This document shows positions 23,770 through 33,282 of a DNA stretch of 64,000 bases, one piece after another (positions within the stretch are counted from its first letter, which is position 1; each line of letters begins with the position of its first letter). The position numbers and the translations under genes were made by a program. The notes beneath the pieces were generated by a model. That model was given only the letters and a program-made list of their open reading frames with translations, was not told the DNA's origin and did not search any database. The DNA comes from CALROG01 sp943369755 (GTDB taxonomy: Bacteria; Pseudomonadota; Gammaproteobacteria; Burkholderiales; Burkholderiaceae_C), in NCBI GenBank assembly GCA_943369755.1, contig CALROG020000005.1:86082-150081 (forward strand). Direction: 5' to 3'.

Positions 23770-26700
23770 CTACTTGGCCGGGATCGCGTCCTGGCCCAGG
23801 CCGGGCTCCGCATGGTAGGCGGGTTGCTCGTTGGCCTCACTCTTGTTGGCACCGGGCACCTTGCCGCGGGCAAACAGCGAGTACATGGTTGGCACCACAA
23901 AGATGGTCAACAGCGTACCCAGCGACATGCCCCCCACAATCACCCAGCCAATCTGCTGGCGGCTCTCGGCACCAGCGCCACTGGCCAGTGCCAGAGGCAG
24001 CGCGCCCAGCACCATGGCACCGGTGGTCATGAGAATCGGGCGCAGGCGCTGCGACGAGGCCTTGATCAATGCATCAACCGTTGCCATGCCGTCTTGACGC
24101 AGCTGGTTGGTGAACTCCACGATCAAAATGCCGTGCTTGGTAATCAACCCCACAAGCGTGATCAACCCGATCTGTGAATAGACGTTGAGCGAGCCCCCGC
24201 TCCACTTCAGCGCCAGCAGCGCGCCGATCATTGACAGCGGCACCGACAGCATGATCACGAGCGGATCGACAAAGCTCTCGAACTGCGCCGCCAGCACCAG
24301 GAAGATGAACAACAGCGCCAGCACGAACACAATCGCCAGCGCACCCTGCGAGTTGCGGAACTCGCGCGAGGTGCCGTTCAGATCGGTGCTGTAGCCGGTC
24401 TTGAGCACCCTGGCGGCCGTCTGGTCCAGGAACACCAGCGCCTGGCCCAGCGAATAGTCGGGCGCGAGGTTGGCCGTAATGGAGACAGACCGGCGCTGGC
24501 CAAAGTGGTTAAGCTCGCGCGGGCTCACGCTTTCACGGGTCTTGACCAGTGCTGACAGCGGGATCATGGTGTCATTGCGGCCACGCACATAAATGCTGTC
24601 AATGTCTTCAGGCGTGTTGCGGCCTGTTGCCTGGGTCTGCACGATCACGTCGTACTGCTCGGCGTCGCGCTTGTAGCGCGTGACCTGACGGCCGCCCAAC
24701 ATGGTTTCCAGGGCTTTGGCCACCACGTCAACGCCGACGCCAAGATCGGCCGCCTTCTCGCGATTGACCTCAATCCGCAGCTCGGGCTTGTTCAGCCGCA
24801 GGTCTACGTCGGGCGAGATGATGCCCGGGTTTTTGGCAATCTCTTCCAGCATCTGGCGCGTCACACGGTTCAGGTTCTCGTAGCTGTCCGAGGTCTGGAT
24901 CACAAAGTTCACCGGCCGGTCGCGAAAGCCCTGGCCCAGCGAAGGTGGCGTGATGGTGAAGGCATTGACCCCGGGCAGGCTATTGAACTTGGGCTGCAGC
25001 TCACGCGCCAGCTCCAGCGTGGTTCGCTTGCGGTCTTCCCAGTCAACCGTGCGATACACCACAGTGGCCTGCGCCACCGTGGGGTTGCCAACGTTGGCAA
25101 AAATCCGGTCGAATTCCTTGTAGGGCTGGCCCATGCGCTCCAGTGCCTGGGCATAGCGGTTGGTGTACTCAAGCGTGGAGCCGTCGGGCGCGTTCACTGT
25201 GGCCAGAATCGTGCCCCGGTCTTCCAGCGGCGACAGCTCCGACTTCATGTTCGGGTACACCCAGCCAATTGCAACGCCGCTGGCCAGCATCACGGCAATC
25301 ACAATCCAGCGCGCCTGGGGCACCAGAATGCCCCAGCCGCTGGCCGCTGGCTTGACCGCGCCGCCAATCCGCGCCGTCACTACCCAGCGCAGCCAACGCC
25401 CGTACGCATCAGACAACGCGGTGAGCCAGCGTTCCATGTTGCGGTCAAACCAGTTGGGCTTGGGGTTGTGCTTGAGTAGCTGCGAACACATCATGGGGGT
25501 GAGCGTCAGCGCCACAAAACCCGACACCACCACCGCCCCCGCCAACGCCAACGCAAACTCGGCAAACAACCGCCCGGTGCGCCCCGGCGTAAATGCCAGC
25601 GGTGCGTACACCGCCACCAGCGTCATGGTCATGGTGATCACGGCAAACCCGATTTCCCGCGCGCCCTTGATTGCCGCCGAGAATGGGTCGAGCCCTTCCT
25701 CAATGTGGCGGTAAATGTTCTCCAGCATCACGATGGCGTCGTCCACTACCAGGCCAATCGCCAGTACCAGCGCCAGCAATGTCAGCGTGTTGATGGTGAA
25801 GCCCGCCAGCGCCATCATGGCGAAGGTTCCAATCAGGCTCACCGGTATCGTCACGATGGGAATGATGGACGCCCGGAACGTACGCAAGAACACAAAAATC
25901 ACCAGCGCCACCAGCACGATGGCCTCCACGATGGTTCTATAGACGTTCTTGACCGAGCGGTCGATAAAGACTGAGTTGTCGTTGGCAATATCGATCGTGA
26001 TATCGGCCGGCAAGTCTGCCTTGAGCTTGGGGATCATGTCGCGCACACCCTGCGACAACGTCAGCGGGTTGGCAGTGGCCTGGCGAATCACACCGGCTGA
26101 AATCGCCTGCCTGCCGTTCAACCGCACCGAGCTGCGCTCTTCGGCAGCACCCTCCTGCACCCGCGCCACATCGCGCAACTTCACCGGGAAACCGTTCACG
26201 TTCTTGATGACGATTTCGCCAAACTGCGCCGGGCGCACCAAGTCGGTCTGCGTGGTAACGCTGAACTCGCGTTGCTGCGATTCAATGCGCCCGGCCGGCA
26301 ACTCCAGGTTGCTGCGCCGGATGGCGTCTTCCACGTCCTGCGTGGTGAGCCGATAGCCCGCCAGCTTCGCCGGGTCAAGCCAGACCCGCATGGCGTATTT
26401 GCGTTCACCAAAAATGCGTACGTCGGCCACGCCAGAAACCGTCTGCAGCCGCGACTTGACGACCCGGTTGATCAGGTCATTGATCTGCAGCGGGCTCAAC
26501 GTGTCGCTGGTGAAGGCCAGCCAGATCACCGGGAAGGCATCGGCCTCGACCTTGGCAATCACCGGCTCGTCGATGGCCGCTGGCAAACGGTTGCGAACCC
26601 GAGAGGTGCGGTCGCGCACCTCGGCGGCGGCGGCATCGGCGTCTTTCTCAAGCCGAAAGCGCACGGTAATCTGGCTCTGCTCGGCGCGGCTGATCGAGGT

Positions 26701-26940
26701 GATGACGTCCACCGCATCGATGCCGGCAATTGAATCTTCCAGCGGCTTGGTCACCTGAGATTCAATCACCTCGGCCGAAGCGCCGGGGTAGCGCACGCTC
26801 ACCGTCACCACGGGCTCGTCGATCTTGGGATACTCACGCACCGACAAGCGGGTAAAGCTCACCGCGCCGATCAGCAGCACCAGCAGCGACAACACGGTGG
26901 CAAATACCGGGCGGCGGATCGAGATTTCAGCGAGTTGCAT
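23770..26940 (-). CDS. RND efflux transporter, inner-membrane permease (AcrB/MexB-like HAE1)
   Basis: 1056-residue proton-driven drug/solute exporter. The N-terminal signature RRPVFATVLSLLVLLIGAVS is at residue 9. The proton-relay Asp-Asp is in LAIGLVVDDAIVMLENIYRH in TM4, and two large periplasmic loops are of normal length. It ends in a hydrophilic tail (NKSEANEQPAYHAEPGLG). The membrane-fusion partner lies 12 bp upstream, so the two form an operon. No outer-membrane channel gene is adjacent, so a TolC-like protein elsewhere is probably used. The ATG at 26940 (MQLAEISIRRPVF) is secure. Confidence 0.95.
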   Translation of the reverse strand: MQLAEISIRRPVFATVLSLLVLLIGAVSFTRLSVREYPKIDEPVVTVSVRYPGASAEVIESQVTKPLEDSIAGIDAVDVITSISRAEQSQITVRFRLEKDADAAAAEVRDRTSRVRNRLPAAIDEPVIAKVEADAFPVIWLAFTSDTLSPLQINDLINRVVKSRLQTVSGVADVRIFGERKYAMRVWLDPAKLAGYRLTTQDVEDAIRRSNLELPAGRIESQQREFSVTTQTDLVRPAQFGEIVIKNVNGFPVKLRDVARVQEGAAEERSSVRLNGRQAISAGVIRQATANPLTLSQGVRDMIPKLKADLPADITIDIANDNSVFIDRSVKNVYRTIVEAIVLVALVIFVFLRTFRASIIPIVTIPVSLIGTFAMMALAGFTINTLTLLALVLAIGLVVDDAIVMLENIYRHIEEGLDPFSAAIKGAREIGFAVITMTMTLVAVYAPLAFTPGRTGRLFAEFALALAGAVVVSGFVALTLTPMMCSQLLKHNPKPNWFDRNMERWLTALSDAYGRWLRWVVTARIGGAVKPAASGWGILVPQARWIVIAVMLASGVAIGWVYPNMKSELSPLEDRGTILATVNAPDGSTLEYTNRYAQALERMGQPYKEFDRIFANVGNPTVAQATVVYRTVDWEDRKRTTLELARELQPKFNSLPGVNAFTITPPSLGQGFRDRPVNFVIQTSDSYENLNRVTRQMLEEIAKNPGIISPDVDLRLNKPELRIEVNREKAADLGVGVDVVAKALETMLGGRQVTRYKRDAEQYDVIVQTQATGRNTPEDIDSIYVRGRNDTMIPLSALVKTRESVSPRELNHFGQRRSVSITANLAPDYSLGQALVFLDQTAARVLKTGYSTDLNGTSREFRNSQGALAIVFVLALLFIFLVLAAQFESFVDPLVIMLSVPLSMIGALLALKWSGGSLNVYSQIGLITLVGLITKHGILIVEFTNQLRQDGMATVDALIKASSQRLRPILMTTGAMVLGALPLALASGAGAESRQQIGWVIVGGMSLGTLLTIFVVPTMYSLFARGKVPGANKSEANEQPAYHAEPGLGQDAIPAK

Positions 26941-26952
26941 GGGCTTTCTCCG

Positions 26953-28359
26953 TCAAGGCTTGGCCGGGCGACGCGGGGCCTCGGCAGACGCGGTGGCGGC
27001 GCAAGGGTTCGGGCCATCGAATTTTGCGGGCGGCAATTTGGCCATTGCTGCGGGCCCTGCGATCGCAGGGTAAGCAGGTGCACCCACCGGCGGTTGGCCT
27101 GCTACCTGTGCACCCGTCGGCGCGGCAGCCAACGGTGCCGGGGCAGGCCCGCCAGGCGGGCCGCCTTGCGGCCCCCCTTGCGGCGCGGCACCTGGGCGAC
27201 CACCACCGCCGGTGCCCTGGCGCGACATGTCCACCACACGCACGGCCATGCCGTCACGCTGGATCCGCTGGTGACCGGCGGTCACCACCACATCGCCGGG
27301 CTGAAGGCCTTCGGTGATTTCCACGCGACCAGGGCGGCGAATGCCCACCTTGACCTCCACGCGCTGGGCAATCTTGGTGTCGGCATCGGGGCCGTCCGTC
27401 AGTTTGATGACGGTCTGGCGCCCGCCTTGCGGCACGATAGCTTCTTCAGGAATGACCCGGGCGTTGTCGCGCTCGCCAAACACAACGTTAACGCGGGCAA
27501 ACATGCCGGGGCGCAGTTGCAAGCTGCGGTTGTCTATGCAACCGCGCACACCGACCGAGCGGCCATTGGCGTCCAGCAGCGGGTCAATTGCCTGCACCAG
27601 TGCGGTGAATTTGCGCCCCGGCAGTGCGTCGATGTCCAGCATGGCCCGCTGGCCGCGCTGAATTTTGGTCTGGAAGCGCTCTGGCAGCCGGAAATCAACA
27701 AAAATCGCCTCGATATCTTCAATGTTGACGATGTCGGCTCCGTCCTTGAGGTAGTCGCCTACGTTGGCGGTTCGGATGCCGGTGATGCCGTCAAACGGCG
27801 CAACAATGCGCAGCCGTGCCGCCTGGGCCTGGGCCAATGCCAGCTTGGCCTGCGCCACCTGCAAATTGGCCGCGCTTTCGTCCACTGAGCGCTGGCTGAT
27901 GAAGTTTTGTGCCACCAGTTCCTGGTTGCGTTTGTGGTTGGCCTGGGCAATCGACATTTCAGCCTGCGCCTGCTGCACCTGGGCCAGCGGCAACTGGTCG
28001 TCCAGTTGCACCAGTAGCTGGCCCTTGCGCACCCGGTCACCGTCACGGAAGTTGAGCTGGGTGATACGGCCACTGACCTCGGGCCGCACCAACACCCCCT
28101 GGCGCGAACGCAGGCTGCCGACAGCCTGCGCATCATCCGTGAGCTTGAGCACCTCTACCTTGGCCACCTCCACCGTTGGGGGTCGGGCCGGGCCGCCGGT
28201 TGCGGGAGTGCCTGCGGCGGCGGGCGCTGCCCCCGCCGCAGGGGCGGCGCTGGCGGGCTTGCTGGTGTTCGCAGGCTGGTTCTGAAACCACCAGGCTGCA
28301 CCCGAGGCGGCACCGATACCGACGACGGCGACTGCGATATAGATTGCTTTCGATGCCAT
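26953..28359 (-). CDS. RND efflux periplasmic adaptor (membrane fusion protein)
   Basis: 468-residue adaptor linking the RND pump to an outer-membrane channel. It has an N-terminal membrane anchor (IYIAVAVVGIGAASGAAWW), lipoyl half-motifs RPEVSGRITQLNFRDGDRVR and RIVAPFDGITGIRTANVG around a helical hairpin, then a beta-barrel and membrane-proximal domain. The C-terminal ~70 residues are a Gly/Pro/Ala-rich low-complexity tail (GAAPQGGPQGGPPGGPAPAP), longer than in most adaptors and probably disordered. A Pro/Ala-rich segment also follows the anchor. First gene of the RND operon. Confidence 0.94.
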   Translation of the reverse strand: MASKAIYIAVAVVGIGAASGAAWWFQNQPANTSKPASAAPAAGAAPAAAGTPATGGPARPPTVEVAKVEVLKLTDDAQAVGSLRSRQGVLVRPEVSGRITQLNFRDGDRVRKGQLLVQLDDQLPLAQVQQAQAEMSIAQANHKRNQELVAQNFISQRSVDESAANLQVAQAKLALAQAQAARLRIVAPFDGITGIRTANVGDYLKDGADIVNIEDIEAIFVDFRLPERFQTKIQRGQRAMLDIDALPGRKFTALVQAIDPLLDANGRSVGVRGCIDNRSLQLRPGMFARVNVVFGERDNARVIPEEAIVPQGGRQTVIKLTDGPDADTKIAQRVEVKVGIRRPGRVEITEGLQPGDVVVTAGHQRIQRDGMAVRVVDMSRQGTGGGGRPGAAPQGGPQGGPPGGPAPAPLAAAPTGAQVAGQPPVGAPAYPAIAGPAAMAKLPPAKFDGPNPCAATASAEAPRRPAKP

Positions 28360-28399
28360 GAAGAAAATCGTGTTATTTGATCGGGCGCGTCAAGCGCAT

Positions 28400-28415
28400 G
28401 GTTGGTGTGCCAACC
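28400..28415. promoter_or_regulatory. 6-bp inverted repeat upstream of the RND operon
   Basis: GGTTGG and CCAACC surround TGTG, 41 bp before the adaptor start and within the 178-bp gap to rnhA. Its size and place would suit a repressor operator, but no regulator gene is adjacent. Confidence 0.3.
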
Positions 28416-28537
28416 AGAAACACAATGTAGCAGGACGGGGGCCAATTTCGAGCCCGCACCTCTGCAAACCCGGGGCTGGCGCTGCGCCATAGCGCCATTG
28501 CGTTAGCCTTTACCGGCTCTTTACACTGTGCGGCGCT

Positions 28538-28987
28538 CTAACTGCGACCCAATACCTGGTCGACGCCCTTGTTGGCCAACATGTCGGCGCGCTCGTTGCC
28601 CGGGTCGCCGTTGTGGCCGCGCACCCAGCGCCATTCAATGGTGTGGCCGCTGCCTGCGACCAGCGCGTCCAGCCGTTGCCACAGGTCTACGTTTTTTACC
28701 GGTTGCTTGGCCGCCGTGCGCCAGCCTTTGGCCTTCCAGCCCGGCAGCCATTCGGTGATGCCCTTGAGAACATACTGGCTGTCCACGTTCAAAATGACCG
28801 CACAGGGCCGCTTCAGGGCAGAAAGGGCCTCAATCACCGCCAGCATTTCCATGCGGTTGTTGGTGGTGCCGAGTTCGCCGCCAAACAGTTCACGCTCGGT
28901 CGCACCCGCCTTGAGCAGCACGCCCCAGCCGCCCGGGCCGGGGTTGCCCTTGCAGGCACCGTCGGTGTAAATCTCTACCGCGTTCAA
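28538..28987 (-). CDS. rnhA: Ribonuclease HI
   Basis: 149-residue endonuclease that degrades the RNA strand of RNA-DNA hybrids. The catalytic carboxylates are Asp9 (IYTDGACKGNPGPGGWG), Glu47 (NNRMEMLAVIEAL), Asp69 (VDSQYV) and Asp135 (NERADMLA), with His125 in the RGHNGD loop. The 5' neighbour is a methyltransferase gene ending two bases upstream, and gloB lies beyond it. The same gene set (mltD, gloB, yafS, rnhA) is found in E. coli. dnaQ, which flanks rnhA there, is absent here. Confidence 0.97.
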   Translation of the reverse strand: MNAVEIYTDGACKGNPGPGGWGVLLKAGATERELFGGELGTTNNRMEMLAVIEALSALKRPCAVILNVDSQYVLKGITEWLPGWKAKGWRTAAKQPVKNVDLWQRLDALVAGSGHTIEWRWVRGHNGDPGNERADMLANKGVDQVLGRS

Positions 28988-28988
28988 A

Positions 28989-29768
28989 TCAAAACCCTTC
29001 TTCAGCCCGCTCAGATTGGGCCTTGTTTGCTACAGAAACAGGAGCGGCCGCCATTTGCCGCGCAGGCCGCCAGGCAGGCTCCATCAGCCGCATCCCGCGC
29101 ACCCGCTTGACCGCCACCATGAAGTAAGCGGCACCGAAAATGGGCCACCAGCGCTCACCCGCCGTGTCCATCCATTCAAAGCGGTTGAGCCATTTTTCAC
29201 TGTTCATGGCCGGGCGGTAGCAGCCAAACTGTGCCGATTCAACCTCAAAACTCAGCAGACGCAGCCAGTCGCGCAAGCGCCAGTAGCCAATGAAATCGCC
29301 GGCGTCTGGCAAGAAAAGTTGGCCGAAACCAAAGCGTCGATACAAGTGCCCGCGCCGCTGCCGCAAGCCCCACAGGCTGGTCGGGTTCAGGCCACATATC
29401 ACCACCCGCCCCTCGGGCACCAGCACACGCTCGACCTCGCGCAGGGTGGCATGGGGGTCGCTGTTGAGCTCCAGTGCGTGCGGCAAAACCACCAGGTCCA
29501 GGCTGCTCTGCGGGAACGGCAACGCGGCAAAGTCGGTAACCAGTGCGCCCCGGGGTTGGCCGCCCGCGCCTTGTGCGGCTGTTGCCAGCCACTGGTACGG
29601 CATGCGGTTGGTGCGCAGGCCCTGGAGTTCAGGCAGACCGAGCTGCAACGCGTGGTAGCCAAAGATGTCAACCACCGCATCGTCAAAGCGCTCGCGCTCC
29701 CACGCCAGCAGGTACCTGCCGGGCGGGGTTTCAAACCATTGATGCAAACCTATAATTCCGGCACTCAT
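28989..29768 (-). CDS. SAM-dependent methyltransferase, YafS-like
   Basis: 259-residue class I methyltransferase of the type found beside gloB and rnhA in many proteobacteria. The core motifs are LPFPQSSLDLVVLPHALELN and LREVERVLVPEGRVVICGLN, the latter including the motif III region. The SAM-binding GxGxG loop is degenerate (the segment around RGALVTDFAALPFP). The start at 29768 was chosen because homology begins at GLHQWFETPPGRYLLAWE. Its start codon overlaps the divergent gloB start by two bases. The substrate is unknown. Confidence 0.88.
   Translation of the reverse strand: MSAGIIGLHQWFETPPGRYLLAWERERFDDAVVDIFGYHALQLGLPELQGLRTNRMPYQWLATAAQGAGGQPRGALVTDFAALPFPQSSLDLVVLPHALELNSDPHATLREVERVLVPEGRVVICGLNPTSLWGLRQRRGHLYRRFGFGQLFLPDAGDFIGYWRLRDWLRLLSFEVESAQFGCYRPAMNSEKWLNRFEWMDTAGERWWPIFGAAYFMVAVKRVRGMRLMEPAWRPARQMAAAPVSVANKAQSERAEEGF
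29751..29756 (+). promoter_or_regulatory. gloB: Consensus -10 box upstream of gloB
   Basis: TATAAT lies ten bases before the first gloB ATG (29767). A transcript starting about seven bases after the box would have only a three- to four-base leader. The -35 region is weak (TTTCAA at 29729-29734, 16-bp spacer). Confidence 0.5.
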
Positions 29769-30540
29769 GATGAAGTTGATTTCGCTGCCCGCCTTCACCG
29801 ACAACTACATCTGGATGTTGCACGATGACCGCCAGGCCGTGGTGGTGGACCCCGGCGACGCGCAACCCGTGTTCGACGCCCTGGCCACACTGGGCCTGAA
29901 ACTGGCCACGATTCTAGTCACGCACCATCACCCTGATCATGTCGGTGGTGTTGATGCGCTGCGCAACGCCACCGGTGCGCAGGTCTTCGGGCCCGCGCGT
30001 GAACGCATTCCTGAACCCTTGCACCGTCTTAACGGCGGCGATCATTGCCAAGCCCTGGGGTTTGAGTTCCTGGTGATTGACGTGCCGGGCCACACCGCCG
30101 GGCATATCGCGTACTACTGTGCGGCGCTTGACGGTGCTCCGCTTCTGTTTTGCGGCGACACGCTGTTCTCGGGGGGCTGTGGCCGGTTGTTTGAAGGCAC
30201 CCCTGCGCAAATGCTGACGTCGCTGGACGCTCTGGCCGCCCTGCCCGGCAATACGCGGGTCTGCTGCACCCACGAATACACCCTGAGCAACCTGCGCTTT
30301 GCCCAGGCAGTGGAGCCGGGCAATGCGGAATTGAAAACATACCTTGCGCGCTGCCAGGCACTGCGAGCGCACAACCAGCCGACGCTGCCGACCTCGATCA
30401 TGCGGGAGCGCCAGATCAACCCCTTCCTGCGGTCGCGCGAGCCAGCTGTCATTGCCGCAGCCCGCGCGTTTGACCCCCAGGCCCGCGACGAAACCCAGGT
30501 ATTCGCCGCCATCCGCCAATGGAAAAACGAGTTCAAATGA
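29767..30540 (+). CDS. gloB: Hydroxyacylglutathione hydrolase (glyoxalase II)
   Basis: 257-residue metallo-beta-lactamase-fold enzyme that hydrolyses S-lactoylglutathione in methylglyoxal detoxification. The metal motif is THHHPDHVGG, followed by the His of DVPGHTAGHIAYY and the Asp of LLFCGDTLFSGGCGRLFEG. CCTHEYTLSNLRFA gives the third metal His. The C-terminal substrate-binding helix region (LPTSIMRERQINPFLRSRE) is typical. Two consecutive ATG codons, 29767 and 29770, are possible starts. It overlaps mltD by four bases downstream. Confidence 0.97.
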   Translation: MMKLISLPAFTDNYIWMLHDDRQAVVVDPGDAQPVFDALATLGLKLATILVTHHHPDHVGGVDALRNATGAQVFGPARERIPEPLHRLNGGDHCQALGFEFLVIDVPGHTAGHIAYYCAALDGAPLLFCGDTLFSGGCGRLFEGTPAQMLTSLDALAALPGNTRVCCTHEYTLSNLRFAQAVEPGNAELKTYLARCQALRAHNQPTLPTSIMRERQINPFLRSREPAVIAAARAFDPQARDETQVFAAIRQWKNEFK

Positions 30541-32048
30541 AATTGCTTCACATCGCCAGCCTGGCCAGTTTGCTCTGGCTTGGTGGCTGCGCTACCAACA
30601 GGGATGTGCCGCCTGCTGCGCAGCCAGTGGCCAACACGGTGCCGGCACCTGTCGCCATGGCGGCAGTGCCGCCCCCGGTGGCGCATGTGGCGGTTATTCC
30701 GCGTGGCGACCTGCAGCCCATTTCCGCAGCAGAAGCGGCGTCGCGCGGCGTGGCGCAGTCCTTGCCCCCTGCCGATCTGTGGGAACGCATCCGCCGTGGC
30801 TTTGCCATGCCCAACCTTGAGGGCGATCTGGTGCGCCAGCAAGAGCAGTGGTATTCAAGCCGGCCTGACTACATCCAGCGCATGACCGAGCGTTCACGCA
30901 AATACCTGTTTCACATCGTTGAAGAGCTGGAGCGGCGCAACATGCCCAGCGAGCTGGCCTTGCTGCCATTCATTGAAAGCGCCTTCAACCCGCAGGCCGT
31001 GTCCACCGCCAAAGCGGCGGGCATGTGGCAGTTCATGCCTGCCACCGGCACCTACTTCGAGCTCAAGCAGAACGTGTTCCGCGACGACCGGCGCGACGTA
31101 CTGGCATCGACCCGAGCGGCGCTGGACTACCTGCAAAAGCTGCACGGCATGTTTGGCGACTGGCATCTGGCACTGGCTGCCTACAACTGGGGCGAAGGCA
31201 GCGTGGGCCGAGCCCGCGCGCGCAATCAGCGGGCCGGTCTGGGCCTGGCCTACACCGACCTGACCATGCCCAACGAAACCCGCATGTACGTACCCAAGCT
31301 GCAGGCGGTAAAGAACATCGTGGCCAACCCCGAGAGCTTTCGCCTGGAGCTGCCACTGATAGAGAACCACCCGTACTTTCAGACAGTAGACGTAACCCGC
31401 GACATTGACGTGGAACTTGCTGCGCGCCTGGCCGACGTAAAGCTGGAAGACTTCAAGGCATTGAACCCGTCGGCCAGCCGCCCGGTCATTCTGGCGGCGG
31501 GCACCCCGCAAATCCTGCTGCCCTGGGACAACGCCACGGTGTTCAAGCGCAACTTCGATGCCTACAACGCCGGCCAATATGCCAGTTGGACGGCCTGGAC
31601 TGCCCCCACCACCATGAGTGTGGCCGCCGCCGCCCAGCGGGTTGGCATGAGCGAGACCGACTTCCGTGCGGTCAACCAGATCCCGCCGCGCATGCTGATC
31701 AAGGCCGGCTCAACCGTGCTGGTGCCGCGCTCAGCCAAAGTTGAAAACGACGTAACCGGGCAGGTTGCCGACAACGCCCAAATGCGGCTGGCACCTGAAA
31801 TGGTCACCCGGCGCACCGTCATCAAGGCCCGCAAGGGCGATACAGTTGCCAGTATTTCAAAGCGCTATCGGCTCAGCGCGTCGCAGGTCGCTGACTGGAA
31901 CGACGTCGGGGCGACTGCGGCGTTCAAACTGGGGCAGCAGATTGTGGTGTACCTTCCGGTGCGCGCAGCGGCCCCGGCTGCAGCCCGCAAACCGGTCAGC
32001 AAGGCACCGGCCAAACGCACCGTGCGGCCGCAAGGCCGCAAGCGTTAA
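30537..32048 (+). CDS. mltD: Membrane-bound lytic murein transglycosylase D
   Basis: 503-residue lipoprotein that cleaves peptidoglycan glycan strands. The lipobox LGGC puts the lipidated Cys at residue 18. The family 1 lytic transglycosylase domain has its catalytic Glu in LLPFIESAFNPQA, then AAGMWQFMPATG and AYNWGEGSVGRA. At least two, probably three, C-terminal LysM units follow: one ending NPSASRPVILAAG, one in TMSVAAAAQRVGMSETDFR and one in KARKGDTVASISKRYRLS. A basic tail (RKPVSKAPAKRTVRPQGRKR) ends the protein. The ATG overlaps the gloB stop (ATGA). Confidence 0.95.
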   Translation: MKLLHIASLASLLWLGGCATNRDVPPAAQPVANTVPAPVAMAAVPPPVAHVAVIPRGDLQPISAAEAASRGVAQSLPPADLWERIRRGFAMPNLEGDLVRQQEQWYSSRPDYIQRMTERSRKYLFHIVEELERRNMPSELALLPFIESAFNPQAVSTAKAAGMWQFMPATGTYFELKQNVFRDDRRDVLASTRAALDYLQKLHGMFGDWHLALAAYNWGEGSVGRARARNQRAGLGLAYTDLTMPNETRMYVPKLQAVKNIVANPESFRLELPLIENHPYFQTVDVTRDIDVELAARLADVKLEDFKALNPSASRPVILAAGTPQILLPWDNATVFKRNFDAYNAGQYASWTAWTAPTTMSVAAAAQRVGMSETDFRAVNQIPPRMLIKAGSTVLVPRSAKVENDVTGQVADNAQMRLAPEMVTRRTVIKARKGDTVASISKRYRLSASQVADWNDVGATAAFKLGQQIVVYLPVRAAAPAAARKPVSKAPAKRTVRPQGRKR

Positions 32049-32060
32049 ATCCAACCCTGA

Positions 32061-33131
32061 TCAGAGATTGCGTACCAAGGTGCCGTTTTCCACCCTTACA
32101 CGATCGCCGACCTTGTAACCGGGGTCGCTTGGGTAACTGATGTTCTGGGCACCGCCGCCTTCGAGACGCGTCACCACTTCAAAAACCTGAGACTTGTTCA
32201 CATTCTTTTCGATTTCACGGCCTGCATAGGCGCCGCCCGCAGCACCCAGCACCTGCGCTGCCGTCTTGCCGCTGCCCTTGCCGACCTGGCTGCCCAGCAC
32301 CGCGCCAGCCAAACCACCGGCAATTAGACCGATGTAGCTGCCCGGCCCCTTGACCTGCAGCACATTCACGGCTTCCACCACACCACAGTTGGCGCAGAAC
32401 TGGCGCGGCCGGTTCACTGGCGTACTGGCCTGCAGTGACCCGTCCAGCGTGGCGTTTACGCTGCGGTTGCCCGAGCGCAGCGTCGCCACGGCCCGGGTGG
32501 TGCTGGCCATGCGGTCGGCGGACGCGACGCGGTGTGTGCCTTCGTACTGGCCCGGGCTGATTTCGTTAAGCCAGGTTTTGCCGGGGACACCCTGCAGCCG
32601 CACGCTGGCCTGTCCGCCGGGCGTGCCAAGCAAGCGAAAAGCCAGCTCGCTACCCACCACCAGCGGGTTCACTGGATCAACCGTGAAGCGGTTGATCAGT
32701 GGCGCGCTGGCAGCCCGCTCGTCGGCCGCACGCATTGCGGCATTGCGCCAGGGCGCGCCGTACAGCAGCGACTCGTCAAGCACCGCCGTGACCACCCGAT
32801 TGCGCAGGCGCAGGTTGGCGCTGACGGCCGTGTTCGCGGTGAGCCGATCGCCTGTGCGCAGCGTGTAGGTGCCCCGGTACACCCCGGTATCTACTTCGTT
32901 GAGGTAGTACTGGGTGCTCACCCCGTCAATGGCAATACGGGCTTCAGCACCCGACGTGCCGCGCAGGGTGAACAGCAGCACCGCGCCTGGCGACAGCTTG
33001 CGCACCTGTTCGACATCAAAGCCGGTGATCACCGGGGTACCTGCGGGTTGCGCCAAAGCGCCATCTGGAATGGAAAACAGCGCAAGCAAGGCCAGCCAAA
33101 AGGCCAGCAAGGGGGTTTGTATTAGTTTCAT
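32061..33131 (-). CDS. Exported glycine-zipper protein with a duplicated N-terminal domain
   Basis: 356-residue protein with a signal peptide (MKLIQTPLLAFWLALLALFS, cleavage near ALAQ). Two similar ~90-residue units follow, each ending with a G.Y.GT....ADR...... pattern: TGVYRGTYTLRTGDRLTANT and PGQYEGTHRVASADRMASTT. A short CANCG motif leads into a glycine-zipper 2TM segment (LIAGGLAGAVLGSQVGKGSG), as in SlyB/Rick17 proteins. The tail YKVGDRVRVENGTLVRN is also SlyB-like. No lipobox Cys was seen. The ATG at 33131 has a GAGG site; ATGs at 33137 and 33158 are alternatives. Outer-membrane association is likely. Confidence 0.85.
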   Translation of the reverse strand: MKLIQTPLLAFWLALLALFSIPDGALAQPAGTPVITGFDVEQVRKLSPGAVLLFTLRGTSGAEARIAIDGVSTQYYLNEVDTGVYRGTYTLRTGDRLTANTAVSANLRLRNRVVTAVLDESLLYGAPWRNAAMRAADERAASAPLINRFTVDPVNPLVVGSELAFRLLGTPGGQASVRLQGVPGKTWLNEISPGQYEGTHRVASADRMASTTRAVATLRSGNRSVNATLDGSLQASTPVNRPRQFCANCGVVEAVNVLQVKGPGSYIGLIAGGLAGAVLGSQVGKGSGKTAAQVLGAAGGAYAGREIEKNVNKSQVFEVVTRLEGGGAQNISYPSDPGYKVGDRVRVENGTLVRNL

Positions 33132-33282
33132 AAGCATCGCCTCGTGTTGGAAACTCATTTAACGGACGACGCTGAGGGGCAACCTGTAGGACGTGGCGCT
33201 TTGAAAAGCAGGTGAGTTTCTTGTTGTGCGGGCCGCAGGCCCAGGTACTTCTTCACCGGGTGAAGGTTCGGCTGCATGGACC

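Noticed and set aside
33251..33265. Small palindrome CTTCACCGGGTGAAG upstream of the glycine-zipper gene region
   Set aside because: Loop too short to fold as a stable hairpin and no partner regulator nearby.
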